A stretch of 51,158 nucleotides of DNA, from positions 1 to 51,158 of the forward strand of contig BQIV01000034.1 of the NCBI GenBank assembly GCA_021604005.1, written 5' to 3'. This document shows positions 34,776-42,972 of the stretch, in pieces. The translations under genes and the position numbers were made by a program. The DNA is from Nitrospirales bacterium (lineage in GTDB: Bacteria; Nitrospirota; Nitrospiria; Nitrospirales; UBA8639). The stretch's first letter is position 1, and each line of letters starts with the position of its first letter. The notes under the pieces are model-generated. The model ran no database searches, was not told the origin of the DNA, and saw only the letters and a program-made list of their open reading frames with translations.

Positions 34776-35241
34776 GCAAGGCTTTTACCACGGCCTTTGG
34801 CGTCGTTTCACCATTATTCAAGAGAGAAGTGTATTTTTCTTGAGTCATGGCAAAGAATTCCGCATGGTGATCTTGTGGAATACCCATTAACGTGGCCATG
34901 GAAGCCAAGTGCTCCCCTTGTCCTTGTGCCATTTCTTGGGAAAGATTCTCAAAATTCACAGCGGCAAAGACGTTGACTTTTTCTTTCATGACAATGGTTC
35001 CGTCATTGGTGCATCCTGAGGTTCCAGAACTGATGCCGAATGTTTGGCTTCCGAATGTTCCATTGGTTGTTGCCATAAGCACTTGAGTTCCTATTGCATT
35101 CTGATTTGCACTACTACCAGACCAGGCCAGATGCCCTAGACCGCAACCCGGGCCACTGTTTGGCGGGTTGCCCAAGGCAAGTCCGGTGACTCCCAGTGAC
35201 AGTGCCGCTGTCAAGCACATCATCGATAATTTCTTACCCAT
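34726..35241 (-). CDS. DUF3015 family exported protein
   Basis: 171 residues with a Sec signal peptide (MGKKLSMMCLTAALSLGVTG, cleavage after ALG near residue 24). The mature domain has the family's GPGCGLGHLAW start, QVLMATTNGTFGSQTFGISSGTSGC and a second Cys. The C-terminal half is helical. It is a periplasmic or surface protein of unknown function. GAGGAGGA lies about 6 bases before the ATG. DUF3015 genes are often found beside DUF4105 genes, as here. Its last 50 bases overlap the DUF4105 gene, so the two form one operon behind the promoter at 35303-35311. Confidence 0.88.
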   Translation of the reverse strand: MGKKLSMMCLTAALSLGVTGLALGNPPNSGPGCGLGHLAWSGSSANQNAIGTQVLMATTNGTFGSQTFGISSGTSGCTNDGTIVMKEKVNVFAAVNFENLSQEMAQGQGEHLASMATLMGIPQDHHAEFFAMTQEKYTSLLNNGETTPKAVVKALHDSMVVHPVLAQLSTR

Positions 35242-35302
35242 GCGTTCCTCCTCCGTTTATTGTTATTATGACTCGACCCCCTGTGGGTCAGTAATGAAAC
35301 TG

Positions 35303-35311
35303 ATTATAGCA
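35303..35311 (-). promoter_or_regulatory. Extended -10 promoter of the DUF3015-DUF4105 pair
   Basis: The minus strand reads TGCTATAAT (perfect -10 plus TGN) with a poor -35. The start would be near 35296, leaving a leader of about 55 bases that contains a small hairpin GACCC-ACAGG-GGGTC. Confidence 0.6.
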
Positions 35312-35399
35312 GACGCATTTGCTCTGAAAAGAGGAAATGTTGCGTCAGGGAATCTCTCTAAAATTTGTAGTATCGTGTTTCGGGTGTGCTGTGTGGCTG

Positions 35400-36422
35400 C
35401 TAGCCTGTTGGGCTCTGTGTTGGTTCGATGTTCTGCCGTGTTTGCAGCAGATTGTCGAGAGTTCGGTGGGCAGCACGATAATTCGGGTGTGCGTGAGTCA
35501 AGTCTGTAAGTGTCGAAACGGCTTGATCGATGTTTCCACGATCAATAAGAACCGTCGCAAGCTTGAGCCAAGCTTCAAGACTGTCGGGATTGTGAGTGAG
35601 TAATTGTTCATAGGTGTGAATAGCTTCTTCCTGATCTCCCTGATTCAGGCAATTTTCTGCAAAGGATAGGTACATGTGCGTATCAAGAAAAGAGGTACGT
35701 TCTCGACATTCAGCCTGAAGCCAGCCAACATTGATGTCGGGGCGAATGGTTGTGATTTTTTGAGCCACGAGAAATTGATGAAACTCATGACGCAGTTCTC
35801 TCCCTTGCGGGGACCCAGCGTGCTTCTTTGTAACCTCTATCAATTCAAAGCCTCTGTCCTTTAGCTTTGTGTTGAGTTCGTGGTAGTCATAAAAACGGAC
35901 AGCGATGGTGTCCTCCATCGGGGCATCGGGTTGATTTCCAATAGGGATTTGGAAGACGAGAAGCCCTTGATTTTTGAGGACACGGTTAATTTCCTCTAAG
36001 TACCGGTCAAACACGGGGCGCGGCATATGCTGAAACGCCACGTATGAATACACAAAGTCAAAATGGCGATAGGGAAAAATTTTGAGATCGACGCCCGATG
36101 TTTCAAAGGTCGTCACATTGGGAATTCCTTGAAGCCACGTTTTGCTCTTCATGATCATTTCAGCAGACACATCGACTCCAATCAATTGGCGAAAGTGGAA
36201 AGAGAGGGGTTTCAACACTCTACCGATTCCACATCCAATATCTAATCCTATCCATGCTTTTTTATAGTATGGCCCAAGGGCGGCTACAATAGCGTCTGCT
36301 GTTCGCTGTCCGGATTCGGCAAAGACCGCTTCGTTTTTGTAATCTTCCGTCGCAATCCAATATCGTGTGTGGTGTTGCGCCCGACGATCCCAATCATGTT
36401 TCATTTTTGTGACGATATTCAT
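35400..36422 (-). CDS. SAM-dependent methyltransferase with C-terminal TPR repeats
   Basis: 340 residues. A class I methyltransferase domain (about 45-175) carries the SAM motif I LDIGCGIGRVL, the acidic GVDVSAEM after strand 2, and the FDFVYSYVAFQHM motif IV/post-IV region. From about 240 to 330 are two to three TPR-like helical pairs (AENCLNQGDQEEAIHTYEQLL, AWLKLATVLIDRGNIDQAV). The TPR part suggests that it binds a protein partner or forms a complex. The substrate is not deducible. It stands alone, facing the same way as the DUF3015 operon, with gene-poor DNA upstream. Confidence 0.87.
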   Translation of the reverse strand: MNIVTKMKHDWDRRAQHHTRYWIATEDYKNEAVFAESGQRTADAIVAALGPYYKKAWIGLDIGCGIGRVLKPLSFHFRQLIGVDVSAEMIMKSKTWLQGIPNVTTFETSGVDLKIFPYRHFDFVYSYVAFQHMPRPVFDRYLEEINRVLKNQGLLVFQIPIGNQPDAPMEDTIAVRFYDYHELNTKLKDRGFELIEVTKKHAGSPQGRELRHEFHQFLVAQKITTIRPDINVGWLQAECRERTSFLDTHMYLSFAENCLNQGDQEEAIHTYEQLLTHNPDSLEAWLKLATVLIDRGNIDQAVSTLTDLTHAHPNYRAAHRTLDNLLQTRQNIEPTQSPTG

Positions 36423-36806
36423 GAATAATTCCTTGAAGGTGGGTGGTGTGCCGAATGTAGAAACCTATGCGACGGTATCGTGACTGACAAAATTTTCTCT
36501 GGAATGGAGAGGTTCAGGCAATTTGGCCTGAGGTGAATCTTCCGCTAAAAAATCCGAATGATAGAAGATTATTTAGCAAAATGGTTGCCAGGTTTAGCCA
36601 AGAATTTTTATGCTGTTCAGGGATTCACGATGTATGGTGATTTGAGAGTTGTGTCTTCTCCAAGGGCATGCTGAGTAACTGTAAAGAGGTGTTATTTTTA
36701 GGCAACAGACTCCAGGTGATGGGCAAGCGATGCCTAGCAAAATTTGGATACTCGGTAACGTGTAAGAAATATTAATTAGTGCTTATGAAAGGAAAATGAA
36801 GGGAGC
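36423..36806. other. Gene-free stretch upstream of the methyltransferase gene
   Basis: About 380 bp in which I see no gene, RNA or repeat. It is rather A/T-rich and presumably contains the methyltransferase promoter. Confidence 0.5.
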
Positions 36807-36911
36807 GTGGCGGTAACCGTAAACGATATTTTGATAATATTCTTTGTGCATGTATTGGGAGTGTTGTGGTGCTTGATCTCGCGTCTGGACTCACTTTTTA
36901 GGTTCTCGTAA
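36807..36911 (+). CDS. Possible 34-residue single-span membrane peptide
   Basis: GTG (36807) to TAA (36909-36911) encodes a peptide with one clear hydrophobic span (ILIIFFVHVLGVLWCLI) followed by a charged end (SRLDSLFRFS). A GGGAG lies directly before the GTG, closer than usual. It is not supported by homology. It is reported because membrane peptides of this size are easily missed. Confidence 0.25.
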   Translation: MAVTVNDILIIFFVHVLGVLWCLISRLDSLFRFS

Positions 36912-37065
36912 TGTCGAGAGAATGTGAGTGTGTTGCGAGTCTACAGTGCTTACTTGATTGGAAATATTGAAAAAATATGTTGAGGTATTTTCATTGCTGT
37001 AAAACATCAAAATGAGAGAAGCAATGAAGGGGCGTGCTATGTTGGAGACGTCTCGGGAGAGTGCG

Positions 37066-37584
37066 TTACACAAAGAGATCTATGCGAGGTCGGCTGAGAG
37101 AGGAAGGGGCTTCGGACGATTCTTTCTTAGCTTCTTCCTTTTCTTTCGCTAACTCTTGTCGAGCTTGTGCCTCCAATGCCGCTGTTGATGCTGCGACGGC
37201 TCGATCTTGTGAGGATGGATCGGCTGGAGCTAATGCGGCCGCTCGAATTTGTTGAGCTTTGCGAATCGTCGCTTCGGGGTCTCCGGCAATTGGAGAGGTA
37301 TCAATACTGACTTCTCCTCCTACGGCATATTGCCGACCGTCCGGACCGCGTTCATACGTGAACGTTGCTCCACCTTTTGCAAGTCCGCCGGCAGCTGCGC
37401 TATGAGCGTGTTCATGGGCGCGGACTTCTTTGTCTCGCGCTCGAAGCTTCGCAATTTCTTCTTGTTCACCCTGCGAATGAGAAGAAGACAACTGGTCTTT
37501 GCGGGCATGTGAGTTTGTTCGTGTCTCAAGGATGTGTACAGGAGAGTTATAAGGTACTGTATTGGGCGAAATTTCCATCAACAT
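37066..37584 (-). CDS. SprA-related putative metalloprotease-like protein
   Basis: 172 residues of the SprA-related / putative metalloprotease CJM1_0395 family. The central block reads KLRARDKEVRAHEHAH (HEHAH at 57-61, an HExxH pattern), followed by AAAGGLAKGGATFTYERGPDGRQYAVGGEV, the family core, split here by position only. Before it lies a polar lead, and after it a Lys/Glu/Ala-rich helix (about 130-160, coiled-coil-like). No signal peptide is present. Its role is unknown; the HExxH suggests zinc hydrolase activity, but other zinc-protease ligands are not obvious. It is the only gene on this strand between 36423 and 38624. Confidence 0.8.
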   Translation of the reverse strand: MLMEISPNTVPYNSPVHILETRTNSHARKDQLSSSHSQGEQEEIAKLRARDKEVRAHEHAHSAAAGGLAKGGATFTYERGPDGRQYAVGGEVSIDTSPIAGDPEATIRKAQQIRAAALAPADPSSQDRAVAASTAALEAQARQELAKEKEEAKKESSEAPSSLSRPRIDLFV

Positions 37585-37821
37585 ATCTCTGTGCGTATTG
37601 GTAAATATAAATAAGAATAGTATCGGTGTTTAAGGAAGAAAGCTTTATTCGTTGGGTAGGCGCGTGTGTTGTCGTATGCTGAGTTGATGTCATTTTTTTG
37701 TTGTTGCTGCATGATGCTGTTGATTATGAGTAGGGAAGCGATTAGGTGAAGTGGATGTTCATTTGCCAGATGTATTAGCGAATTATCTTTGATGGTGTAT
37801 GTTCATGAGTGAGGAGTCATT

Positions 37822-38526
37822 ATGGTAGTTGCCGAAGAAAGGTTGCAGGTAAAAAAAATTTGGTACCTCAAGAACTTTAAAATATTTTCTAATCTATCGT
37901 GGCAGGAACGGAACGAATTCAGTCGTACGACTCGAATGATTTCCTATCGAAAAAGTGAGCGAATGTTCTTTCCCGGAGATGACAAGGCGCAGATTTATTT
38001 ATTGCAAGAAGGGCAGGCGAAAATCTCAAAAGTGCGAAAGGACGGACGTGAGTCCACCCTTGTTATTCTTGAGCCTGGGGAAATTTTTGGGGAAATGAAT
38101 GCGTCGCGCTCTACTTCATATGAATCAATCGTGGAAGCGATTGATCCTATGACGGTCTGTGAAATTCCACGAAATATCTTTGACAACTATTTACAGACGT
38201 ATCCAGATAGCGGAGGAAAGGTCGTAAAGGTAATAGGTGGTCGTGTCCAACAGCTGGAAACCAGAGTCCATGATCTCGTCTTTAAAAGTGCCTCAGCTCG
38301 TCTTGCCTCGCTCCTCGTGAGATTAAGTGAGACCATGGGAACGTTAGAACATGATGCCATTCGATTACCAATCCGATTAACGCATCAAAACCTCGGTCAT
38401 TTGATCGGGGTTTCATGCGAGACTGTGAGCACGCTCATGGGGCAATTTGCTCAATACGGGCTTCTTAAGTACGAGCGCCGGTCCATTCGAATTCTTGATA
38501 AATCGAGGCTTGCCAATGTGCAATAA
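37822..38526 (+). CDS. Crp/Fnr-family transcriptional regulator
   Basis: 234 residues. A cyclic-nucleotide-binding-like beta-roll (about 20-130; FFPGDDKAQIYLLQEGQAKIS, EPGEIFGEMNA) is followed by a long dimer helix and a winged HTH (about 155-225; LTHQNLGHLIGVSCETVSTLMGQF is the recognition region). No N-terminal Cys cluster as in Fnr is present, and the cAMP-contact Arg-Ser pattern is not clear, so the ligand is uncertain. GAGGAG lies 6 bases before the ATG. It is separately transcribed. Targets may include the small genes downstream, but there is no direct evidence for this. Confidence 0.9.
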   Translation: MVVAEERLQVKKIWYLKNFKIFSNLSWQERNEFSRTTRMISYRKSERMFFPGDDKAQIYLLQEGQAKISKVRKDGRESTLVILEPGEIFGEMNASRSTSYESIVEAIDPMTVCEIPRNIFDNYLQTYPDSGGKVVKVIGGRVQQLETRVHDLVFKSASARLASLLVRLSETMGTLEHDAIRLPIRLTHQNLGHLIGVSCETVSTLMGQFAQYGLLKYERRSIRILDKSRLANVQ

Positions 38527-38624
38527 ACGCGAATTCTTTCGCTTCTCTCCTGTGCAGGTGCGAATGGGAAACGTCAGTGTGAGGGAGGAATATAAGGAAG
38601 GTGTATCAACGAGGGTTACGCGAA

Positions 38625-38891
38625 TCAAAGGTCTCTTGTGTGCGTACGACGCAACTTTTTGATGACTAAGTCAGTTTGCTGGTTTTGCTTGGTAATGGAT
38701 CTGGCTAATTGCACCAGTAACAATGCTAAAAATGCCAAAAGATATATGGTAAGGGTTGTGCTTACTTGCGACGATTGCGTTTCGAAAACCGTTTGTGCGT
38801 TCTTGATCACTTGATCCGCAGCTGTAGTGCCACCTAAGAGGGTCATTGTGATCAAGGACCCTATGACCATTCCACAAAATAGTTTTAGCAT
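38625..38891 (-). CDS. Small two-span membrane protein
   Basis: 88 residues. There is a first hydrophobic segment at 3-24 (signal or span), a polar linker of about 20 residues, and a second span at about 47-64 (TLTIYLLAFLALLLVQLA). A basic cytosolic tail follows (RSITKQNQQTDLVIKKLRR). The family is not recognised. It could be an accessory subunit of a membrane complex. It is convergent with the Crp/Fnr gene. An overlapping frame at 38671-38907 is rejected in favour of this one because of its clear membrane pattern. Confidence 0.6.
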   Translation of the reverse strand: MLKLFCGMVIGSLITMTLLGGTTAADQVIKNAQTVFETQSSQVSTTLTIYLLAFLALLLVQLARSITKQNQQTDLVIKKLRRTHTRDL

Positions 38892-39053
38892 GGTACCCCT
38901 CGCTCACTCTTTACATGTGAAAGTCTATATGTCCATCTGGGACGTGTGTAATCCAAGTAACGCCGTTTCTAGGTTGAATAGTACCCATCATGTCTTGAGA
39001 GAATACATACCTCTGATGGGGTATTCATCTTTAGGACGTAAACTGGAGAAAGG

Positions 39054-39437
39054 TTAGCAACTCTGTCGCGGAGGCTGCTCAAGCGCAAGTGATACAATTG
39101 AGAGGAACTCACTGAAATTGCAGGGTTTGTTCAGGATTGCATAGGTCCCGGCATTGCGTGCTCTCGTCTTATCTGCTTCATCGAGGTTTCCACTCAGGAG
39201 AATAATAGGAGGAGATGGTGCGTCCGGTTTGCTTGAAAGCCGTTCGATAAATTCCAGTCCAGTCAGGACAGGCATTTTATTATCTGTCACAATCAGGTCG
39301 GCTGTCTCGGAATTTAACCATTCCAACGCCAATGCCCCATTGATCGATTCGATACATTCCAGGCCTTGTGATTCGAGCACTAATTTCAGGGCTCGTCTGG
39401 CATCATGGTTATCGTCAACTAATAAGACTCGCTTCAT
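39054..39437 (-). CDS. Single-domain response regulator (CheY-like)
   Basis: A 127-residue receiver domain with no output domain. The acidic pair D8-D9, phospho-acceptor D52 (IVTDNKMP), switch Ser82 and Lys104 (LNKPC) are all present. It acts in the cytosol as a phosphorylation relay or switch, binding partner proteins. There is no kinase gene nearby, so its input is unknown. It may be related functionally to the second response regulator at 40225. Confidence 0.93.
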   Translation of the reverse strand: MKRVLLVDDNHDARRALKLVLESQGLECIESINGALALEWLNSETADLIVTDNKMPVLTGLEFIERLSSKPDAPSPPIILLSGNLDEADKTRARNAGTYAILNKPCNFSEFLSIVSLALEQPPRQSC

Positions 39438-39610
39438 GTGTCCCGTTCTCGATTCACGTTATGTATGGTCATCAGGTTATGATGACCTCAATCATCCATG
39501 TTCGAAACACAATAATCTATTCCCCTTTTGGGGGGTATGCCGAGAAACGTGAGGAACGTTCAGGCGCGTGAACGGCACACAATTTCTACTGGACGAACAA
39601 AGTGGTAATG

Positions 39611-39880
39611 TTATGGCGTAGACGAGTCAAGAACCGTCCACCCTTTTTCTTCCATGCATCCGTCAAATGAGTAGGTGTGAGCCGAAATACCAGTCGTGCC
39701 GGTATTTATAATCGCATCTTCACATGCCAGTCGATCATATTCAAAATTCTTGGGGGATGCGCCTGCTTTGTACCACTGCTTTGGCCCGGATGAGCAGCTG
39801 GCAAGAAAGACGCTAAGGGTGATGATTAGGCTGAAGCCAAGTCGCATAGTACCGAATGGAAATCTGCGGATAGTATTCAT
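39611..39880 (-). CDS. Small lipoprotein of unknown function
   Basis: 89 residues. The signal peptide ends in lipobox LASC (Cys29), followed by S-S-G-P. The mature part contains WYKAGASPKNFEYDRLACEDA and a second Cys near FDGCMEEKGW, a pattern common in short periplasmic lipoproteins where the two Cys may form a disulfide. It is probably outer-membrane anchored, since residue +2 is Ser, not Asp. It is separately transcribed, with no informative neighbours. Confidence 0.75.
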   Translation of the reverse strand: MNTIRRFPFGTMRLGFSLIITLSVFLASCSSGPKQWYKAGASPKNFEYDRLACEDAIINTGTTGISAHTYSFDGCMEEKGWTVLDSSTP

Positions 39881-40224
39881 GGTAAAAGTGGGGTAATTTT
39901 ACGCCAGTCCTATCTAAGGTTCAACTGTAGCAAAGCGAATATTTTCGGATACAGTCTAATCTGTAAACGTGCGGTAGTCAGATACGTTGGTATTGTGAAT
40001 TTTTATGAAAATGAACCTCATTATTAATTTTCAATTACCGTATCCGTATTTAGTGAACTCCTCAAAAACCGATAAAGTCTCTGTACGCACAACTCGCTCT
40101 TCGTGTTTTAGGACACTTCCGAGCGTCTACCACAAATAGATGGTATCCAAGGCGACGCGTCACGGCAGATTGCACGCGTAGCACGGTTCACATTATGTCT
40201 TTTTTTATAGTCCTCAAGTGTTGA
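39881..40224. other. Divergent intergenic region between lipoprotein and response regulator
   Basis: 344 bp with no gene. It is A/T-rich around 40000-40060, and promoters for both flanking genes are expected, but I could not assign them. A minus-strand frame at 40108-40434 overlaps the response regulator and is rejected. Confidence 0.5.
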
Positions 40225-40878
40225 ATGAGTCACTTCATGTTGCAAATTCTTGTTGCAGAAGACGATCCCGTGATGCACGCTCTCCTTATGCATTCGCTCT
40301 CGGGGTTTGGGTATGAAATCATTGAGTGTGGGAATGGGGTTGAAGCTCTCAAGGAACTGAAAAATGCAGAAGGGCCAATAATCGGGATTTTGGACTGGGT
40401 GATGCCAGAGTTGAATGGGCCACAGGTTTGTCAATCTCTCAAGACTTCCGAGGGTGCGAGCCTGACATATCTCATTTTAGTGACATCGAAACGTAGTCGC
40501 GCGGATATTATCGAAGGATTTGAAGCTGGAGCGGACGATTACATAACCAAACCGTTTGATCTTCAGGAGCTTCATGCTCGGGTTCATGTTGGGGTTCGTG
40601 TTCTCTCGCTGCAGGAAACGTTCAAGGAACGCGTTCAACGGCTCGAACAGGCCTTGGCCGAAGTACAACAACTGCAAGGTTTACTGCCGATCTGTAGTTA
40701 TTGTAAGAAAATTAGGAATGATGAAAATTATTGGCAGCAAGTTGAAGAGTATTTATCACATCGTATCGATATTCAATTTAGTCATGGAGTATGTCCGCAT
40801 TGTTTCGAGAAAGAAATTGTCCCTCAATTAAAAGCCATCAAAGCCCGTAAGTCCTCTTCTTTTATTCTCCCTTCCTAG
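40225..40878 (+). CDS. Response regulator with a C-terminal four-Cys motif
   Basis: 217 residues. A receiver domain (about 6-122) with E12-D13-D14, phospho-acceptor D57 (ILDWVMPEL), T87 and K109 (TKPF) is followed by a coiled-coil-like helix (about 130-152). A motif common behind receiver or PAS domains ends the protein: LPICSYCKKIRNDENYW...HGVCPHCFEKE, with C157-x2-C160 and C190-x2-C193, probably a zinc or iron site. No DNA-binding domain is seen, so it likely acts on a partner. Two ATGs (40225 and 40237) are possible; neither has a strong ribosome site. Confidence 0.9.
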   Translation: MSHFMLQILVAEDDPVMHALLMHSLSGFGYEIIECGNGVEALKELKNAEGPIIGILDWVMPELNGPQVCQSLKTSEGASLTYLILVTSKRSRADIIEGFEAGADDYITKPFDLQELHARVHVGVRVLSLQETFKERVQRLEQALAEVQQLQGLLPICSYCKKIRNDENYWQQVEEYLSHRIDIQFSHGVCPHCFEKEIVPQLKAIKARKSSSFILPS

Positions 40879-41013
40879 ATCAATAAATCGCAACGTATTT
40901 CATGTTGATTGTCAACGCCTGACGGTGGATGTTCACGAAACATTTTTAGATAGTGAGCACTCGGATTTGCCTTAGAGGAGACGTTATCTCGGAATATGCA
41001 CAAGACAGGTAAC

Positions 41014-41793
41014 TTAATCGGGATTAGAGGCGGCTTCTTTGAGGGCCCATGATGCCCAGAGGTGGACATTGGGTGTCGGGTCGGCCTCTACGGCTTTCTT
41101 GAGAACGGGCACGTCATTTTTCCCACCGAGTTTGCCAAGGCGAAATGCGGCTTCGGTACGGACTCCTTCATCAGGATCGTTCAGTAAGGATGTTCTAAAC
41201 ACAATCAAAGCTCGTGTATCGGCAAGTTCCCCAAGTCCGGCTAAGGCTAGCTGACGCACACGAGCGTCGTCGTCTTTTGCTGCATCAAGAAAAATAGAGT
41301 ACGAAGCGGGAATTTCCAGTTCGGTGAGCGCTTGAACCACCGCACGTCTTGTCGAGACTTCTGAAATCAACAGCACCTGCCGTAGCAGATTTGACAATGT
41401 GGCTTCCGGCATCACATTGCGAAGCGCCGAAGCCGCAGCCTGTTTCACCTGAGTTGAAGAGTCGCCTAACGTGGTAATGAGCGCCAAGGCCGAATGGTGA
41501 GGTAATTCGGTTTCCATTTGCCCCAGGGCCCAGGCACTGTATTCGCGAACGAAGGGGTCTTCATCGCTTAAGGCAGCCGTTAATGCGGGAATGCCTTTAG
41601 CGTCAGCTACTTTCCCCAAAGACATGGCAGCGGTACGGCGCATGTCAACGCTTGGGTCATGGGCCAATAAGTCGGTGAGAATCGAAACCAAAGAGTCGGC
41701 ATCGTGAGAGCGGGGTTCCATGGAACAGCTTATGAACGTCGTAAAGGCAAGACTACTCATAAGCAGGAGATGAAATGGGGAAAAAATCCGCAA
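41014..41793 (-). CDS. HEAT-repeat lipoprotein
   Basis: 259 residues from a TTG at 41793. This start gives a normal lipoprotein signal (MRIFSPFHLLLMSSLAFTTF, then I-S-C). A longer frame runs back into the preceding gene in another frame and is not protein-like. The mature protein consists of about six HEAT/PBS-lyase-type helical repeats (ADLLAHDPSVDMRRTAAMSLG, DEDPFVREYSAWALG and similar, each about 31 residues). It is a protein-interaction scaffold facing the periplasm or outer membrane. It lies 34 bp downstream of the TatA-like gene and is probably co-transcribed. The start has only a weak ribosome site, so it could also be an ATG 11 codons later. Confidence 0.75.
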   Translation of the reverse strand: MRIFSPFHLLLMSSLAFTTFISCSMEPRSHDADSLVSILTDLLAHDPSVDMRRTAAMSLGKVADAKGIPALTAALSDEDPFVREYSAWALGQMETELPHHSALALITTLGDSSTQVKQAAASALRNVMPEATLSNLLRQVLLISEVSTRRAVVQALTELEIPASYSIFLDAAKDDDARVRQLALAGLGELADTRALIVFRTSLLNDPDEGVRTEAAFRLGKLGGKNDVPVLKKAVEADPTPNVHLWASWALKEAASNPD

Positions 41794-41827
41794 CCTGATC
41801 AAGGGCAAGAATCTAGAAGGTGGATCG

Positions 41828-42613
41828 TTACTCTTTAGGCGGTCCGGGTTGTTTAGCAGCTTCGATGGTTTCTTGCATTTCTTTTTCGGCTGCCTCCATT
41901 TCGGCTTGAATGGTTCGCATTTCAGGGTCAATGGAGTTTTTAATGTCTGAAGCTGCGTCTCGAAACGTTCGAATGGCACTTCCAAGCCCTTCTCCCAAGG
42001 TTTGCATGTCTTGGGGGGCCGGCGTCACGGCCGGCTTTGCCTTGGTTTTCATGGCGGCTTGTTGAGCTTGAACTCGCGCAACGGCCTGTTTATTGACGAT
42101 GGCTGAAGGCCGTTTCGCCATAGGCTTTGCTTGTGCTGAAGCTGGTAACGCTGGATAGGTTGGAGCGGACATAGACGGGGCAGCCATGCTTCGCTCTTCC
42201 ATTGTCAGAGGTGGTGGAGCCGTTTGTGTTGAGGCTTCAGATGGTTGAGTTGTTTTTGGTTGAACGACTTCTGGTCCAGCTCCCTTATACAGTAGGGCGG
42301 CAGTAGTTCCTGGGGTAAGTTCAGGTCCTGGTTGATACGGTTGATTAGACGGTGGAGTTTCTTGCTGGGGAGGAGCATGAGTCGGTGGTTGAGCTGAAGT
42401 TTCCGCAGCAGTCTCCGGATGAGCTTGTGCTGGAGCTTGTGGCTCCGGTGCGTTCGGATCGACGGGCGGAGGGATATCATTCACCTCTTTCTTAAAGCCT
42501 TTCAAGGCCTTTCCGACGCCTTCTCCAATTTGTGGGAGCCGACCGGCCCCAAATATGATCAGAACGATGACTAAGATGATAATCAGTTCTGAGAATCCCA
42601 TTGTTCCAAACAT
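41828..42613 (-). CDS. TatA/TatE-like protein with a long disordered linker and second amphipathic helix
   Basis: 261 residues. The start is TatA-like: a short N-terminal span (FSELIIILVIVLIIFGAGRLP, about 7-27), a hinge, and an amphipathic helix IGEGVGKALKGFKKEVND (29-46). TatA is normally only 60-100 residues long. Here a Pro/Gln/Ala-rich linker (about 47-200) leads to a second, similar amphipathic stretch LGEGLGSAIRTFRDAASD (206-223) and a charged coiled-coil-like end. TatA forms the pore of the twin-arginine export system; no tatB or tatC is next to it. It is probably co-transcribed with the HEAT lipoprotein. The weak GGAAAAG ribosome site fits the ATG at 42613. Confidence 0.85.
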   Translation of the reverse strand: MFGTMGFSELIIILVIVLIIFGAGRLPQIGEGVGKALKGFKKEVNDIPPPVDPNAPEPQAPAQAHPETAAETSAQPPTHAPPQQETPPSNQPYQPGPELTPGTTAALLYKGAGPEVVQPKTTQPSEASTQTAPPPLTMEERSMAAPSMSAPTYPALPASAQAKPMAKRPSAIVNKQAVARVQAQQAAMKTKAKPAVTPAPQDMQTLGEGLGSAIRTFRDAASDIKNSIDPEMRTIQAEMEAAEKEMQETIEAAKQPGPPKE

Positions 42614-42972
42614 ATTGCTTTTCCAATCTCTATTCGACGGAATCCTTGATCAATTATAGCGAAACTCACTCGTGCTCTGCCGAATGTCCATCATGTCAAC
42701 AGCGCTATACAATTCGTCTTACAAACGGCCACCTATTCCAACGGCTATAAGTCTTTTTCCTGAGAAACTGTATCGTTCGGGCTTAGGGGGTGTCAACCCG
42801 CGAGTTGTCGTCGAAATGGTGGACACTCATTCGAACTTGGACTTTTTTCATGCTTCGAGGAGAAGGAGAAGCAACAGCCGTGTTGTCTGGATCAGCGAAA
42901 ATAAAAAGCTTCTACAAGTCGAAGCGCGAGAATAACAATTGTATTTCTCCATGAGCATGATAAAATTCAGCA
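42614..42972. other. Divergent intergenic region carrying a repeat element
   Basis: 359 bp. The element at 42653-42751 occupies the middle. Promoters of the TatA-like gene and the 42973 gene must lie in the rest. A plus-strand frame at 42672-42935 runs through the repeat and is rejected. Confidence 0.55.
42653..42751 (-). repeat. GGCTATAGC-family element (diverged centre)
   Basis: On the minus strand it starts CTTATAGCCGTTGGAATAG and ends TTTCGCTATAAT, matching the family's ends. Its centre differs from the other copies, as in non-autonomous elements that share only their termini. Confidence 0.6.

Noticed and set aside
38671-38907. Alternative frame to the small membrane protein at 38625-38891
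   Set aside because: Overlapping frame without membrane pattern; the other frame has two clear hydrophobic segments.
41794-41985. 64-codon extension of the HEAT-protein frame
   Set aside because: It lies mostly inside the TatA-like gene in another frame; a lipoprotein signal begins at 41793.
42672-42935. Plus-strand open frame of 87 codons
   Set aside because: It is partly encoded by the GGCTATAGC-family element and has no ribosome site.
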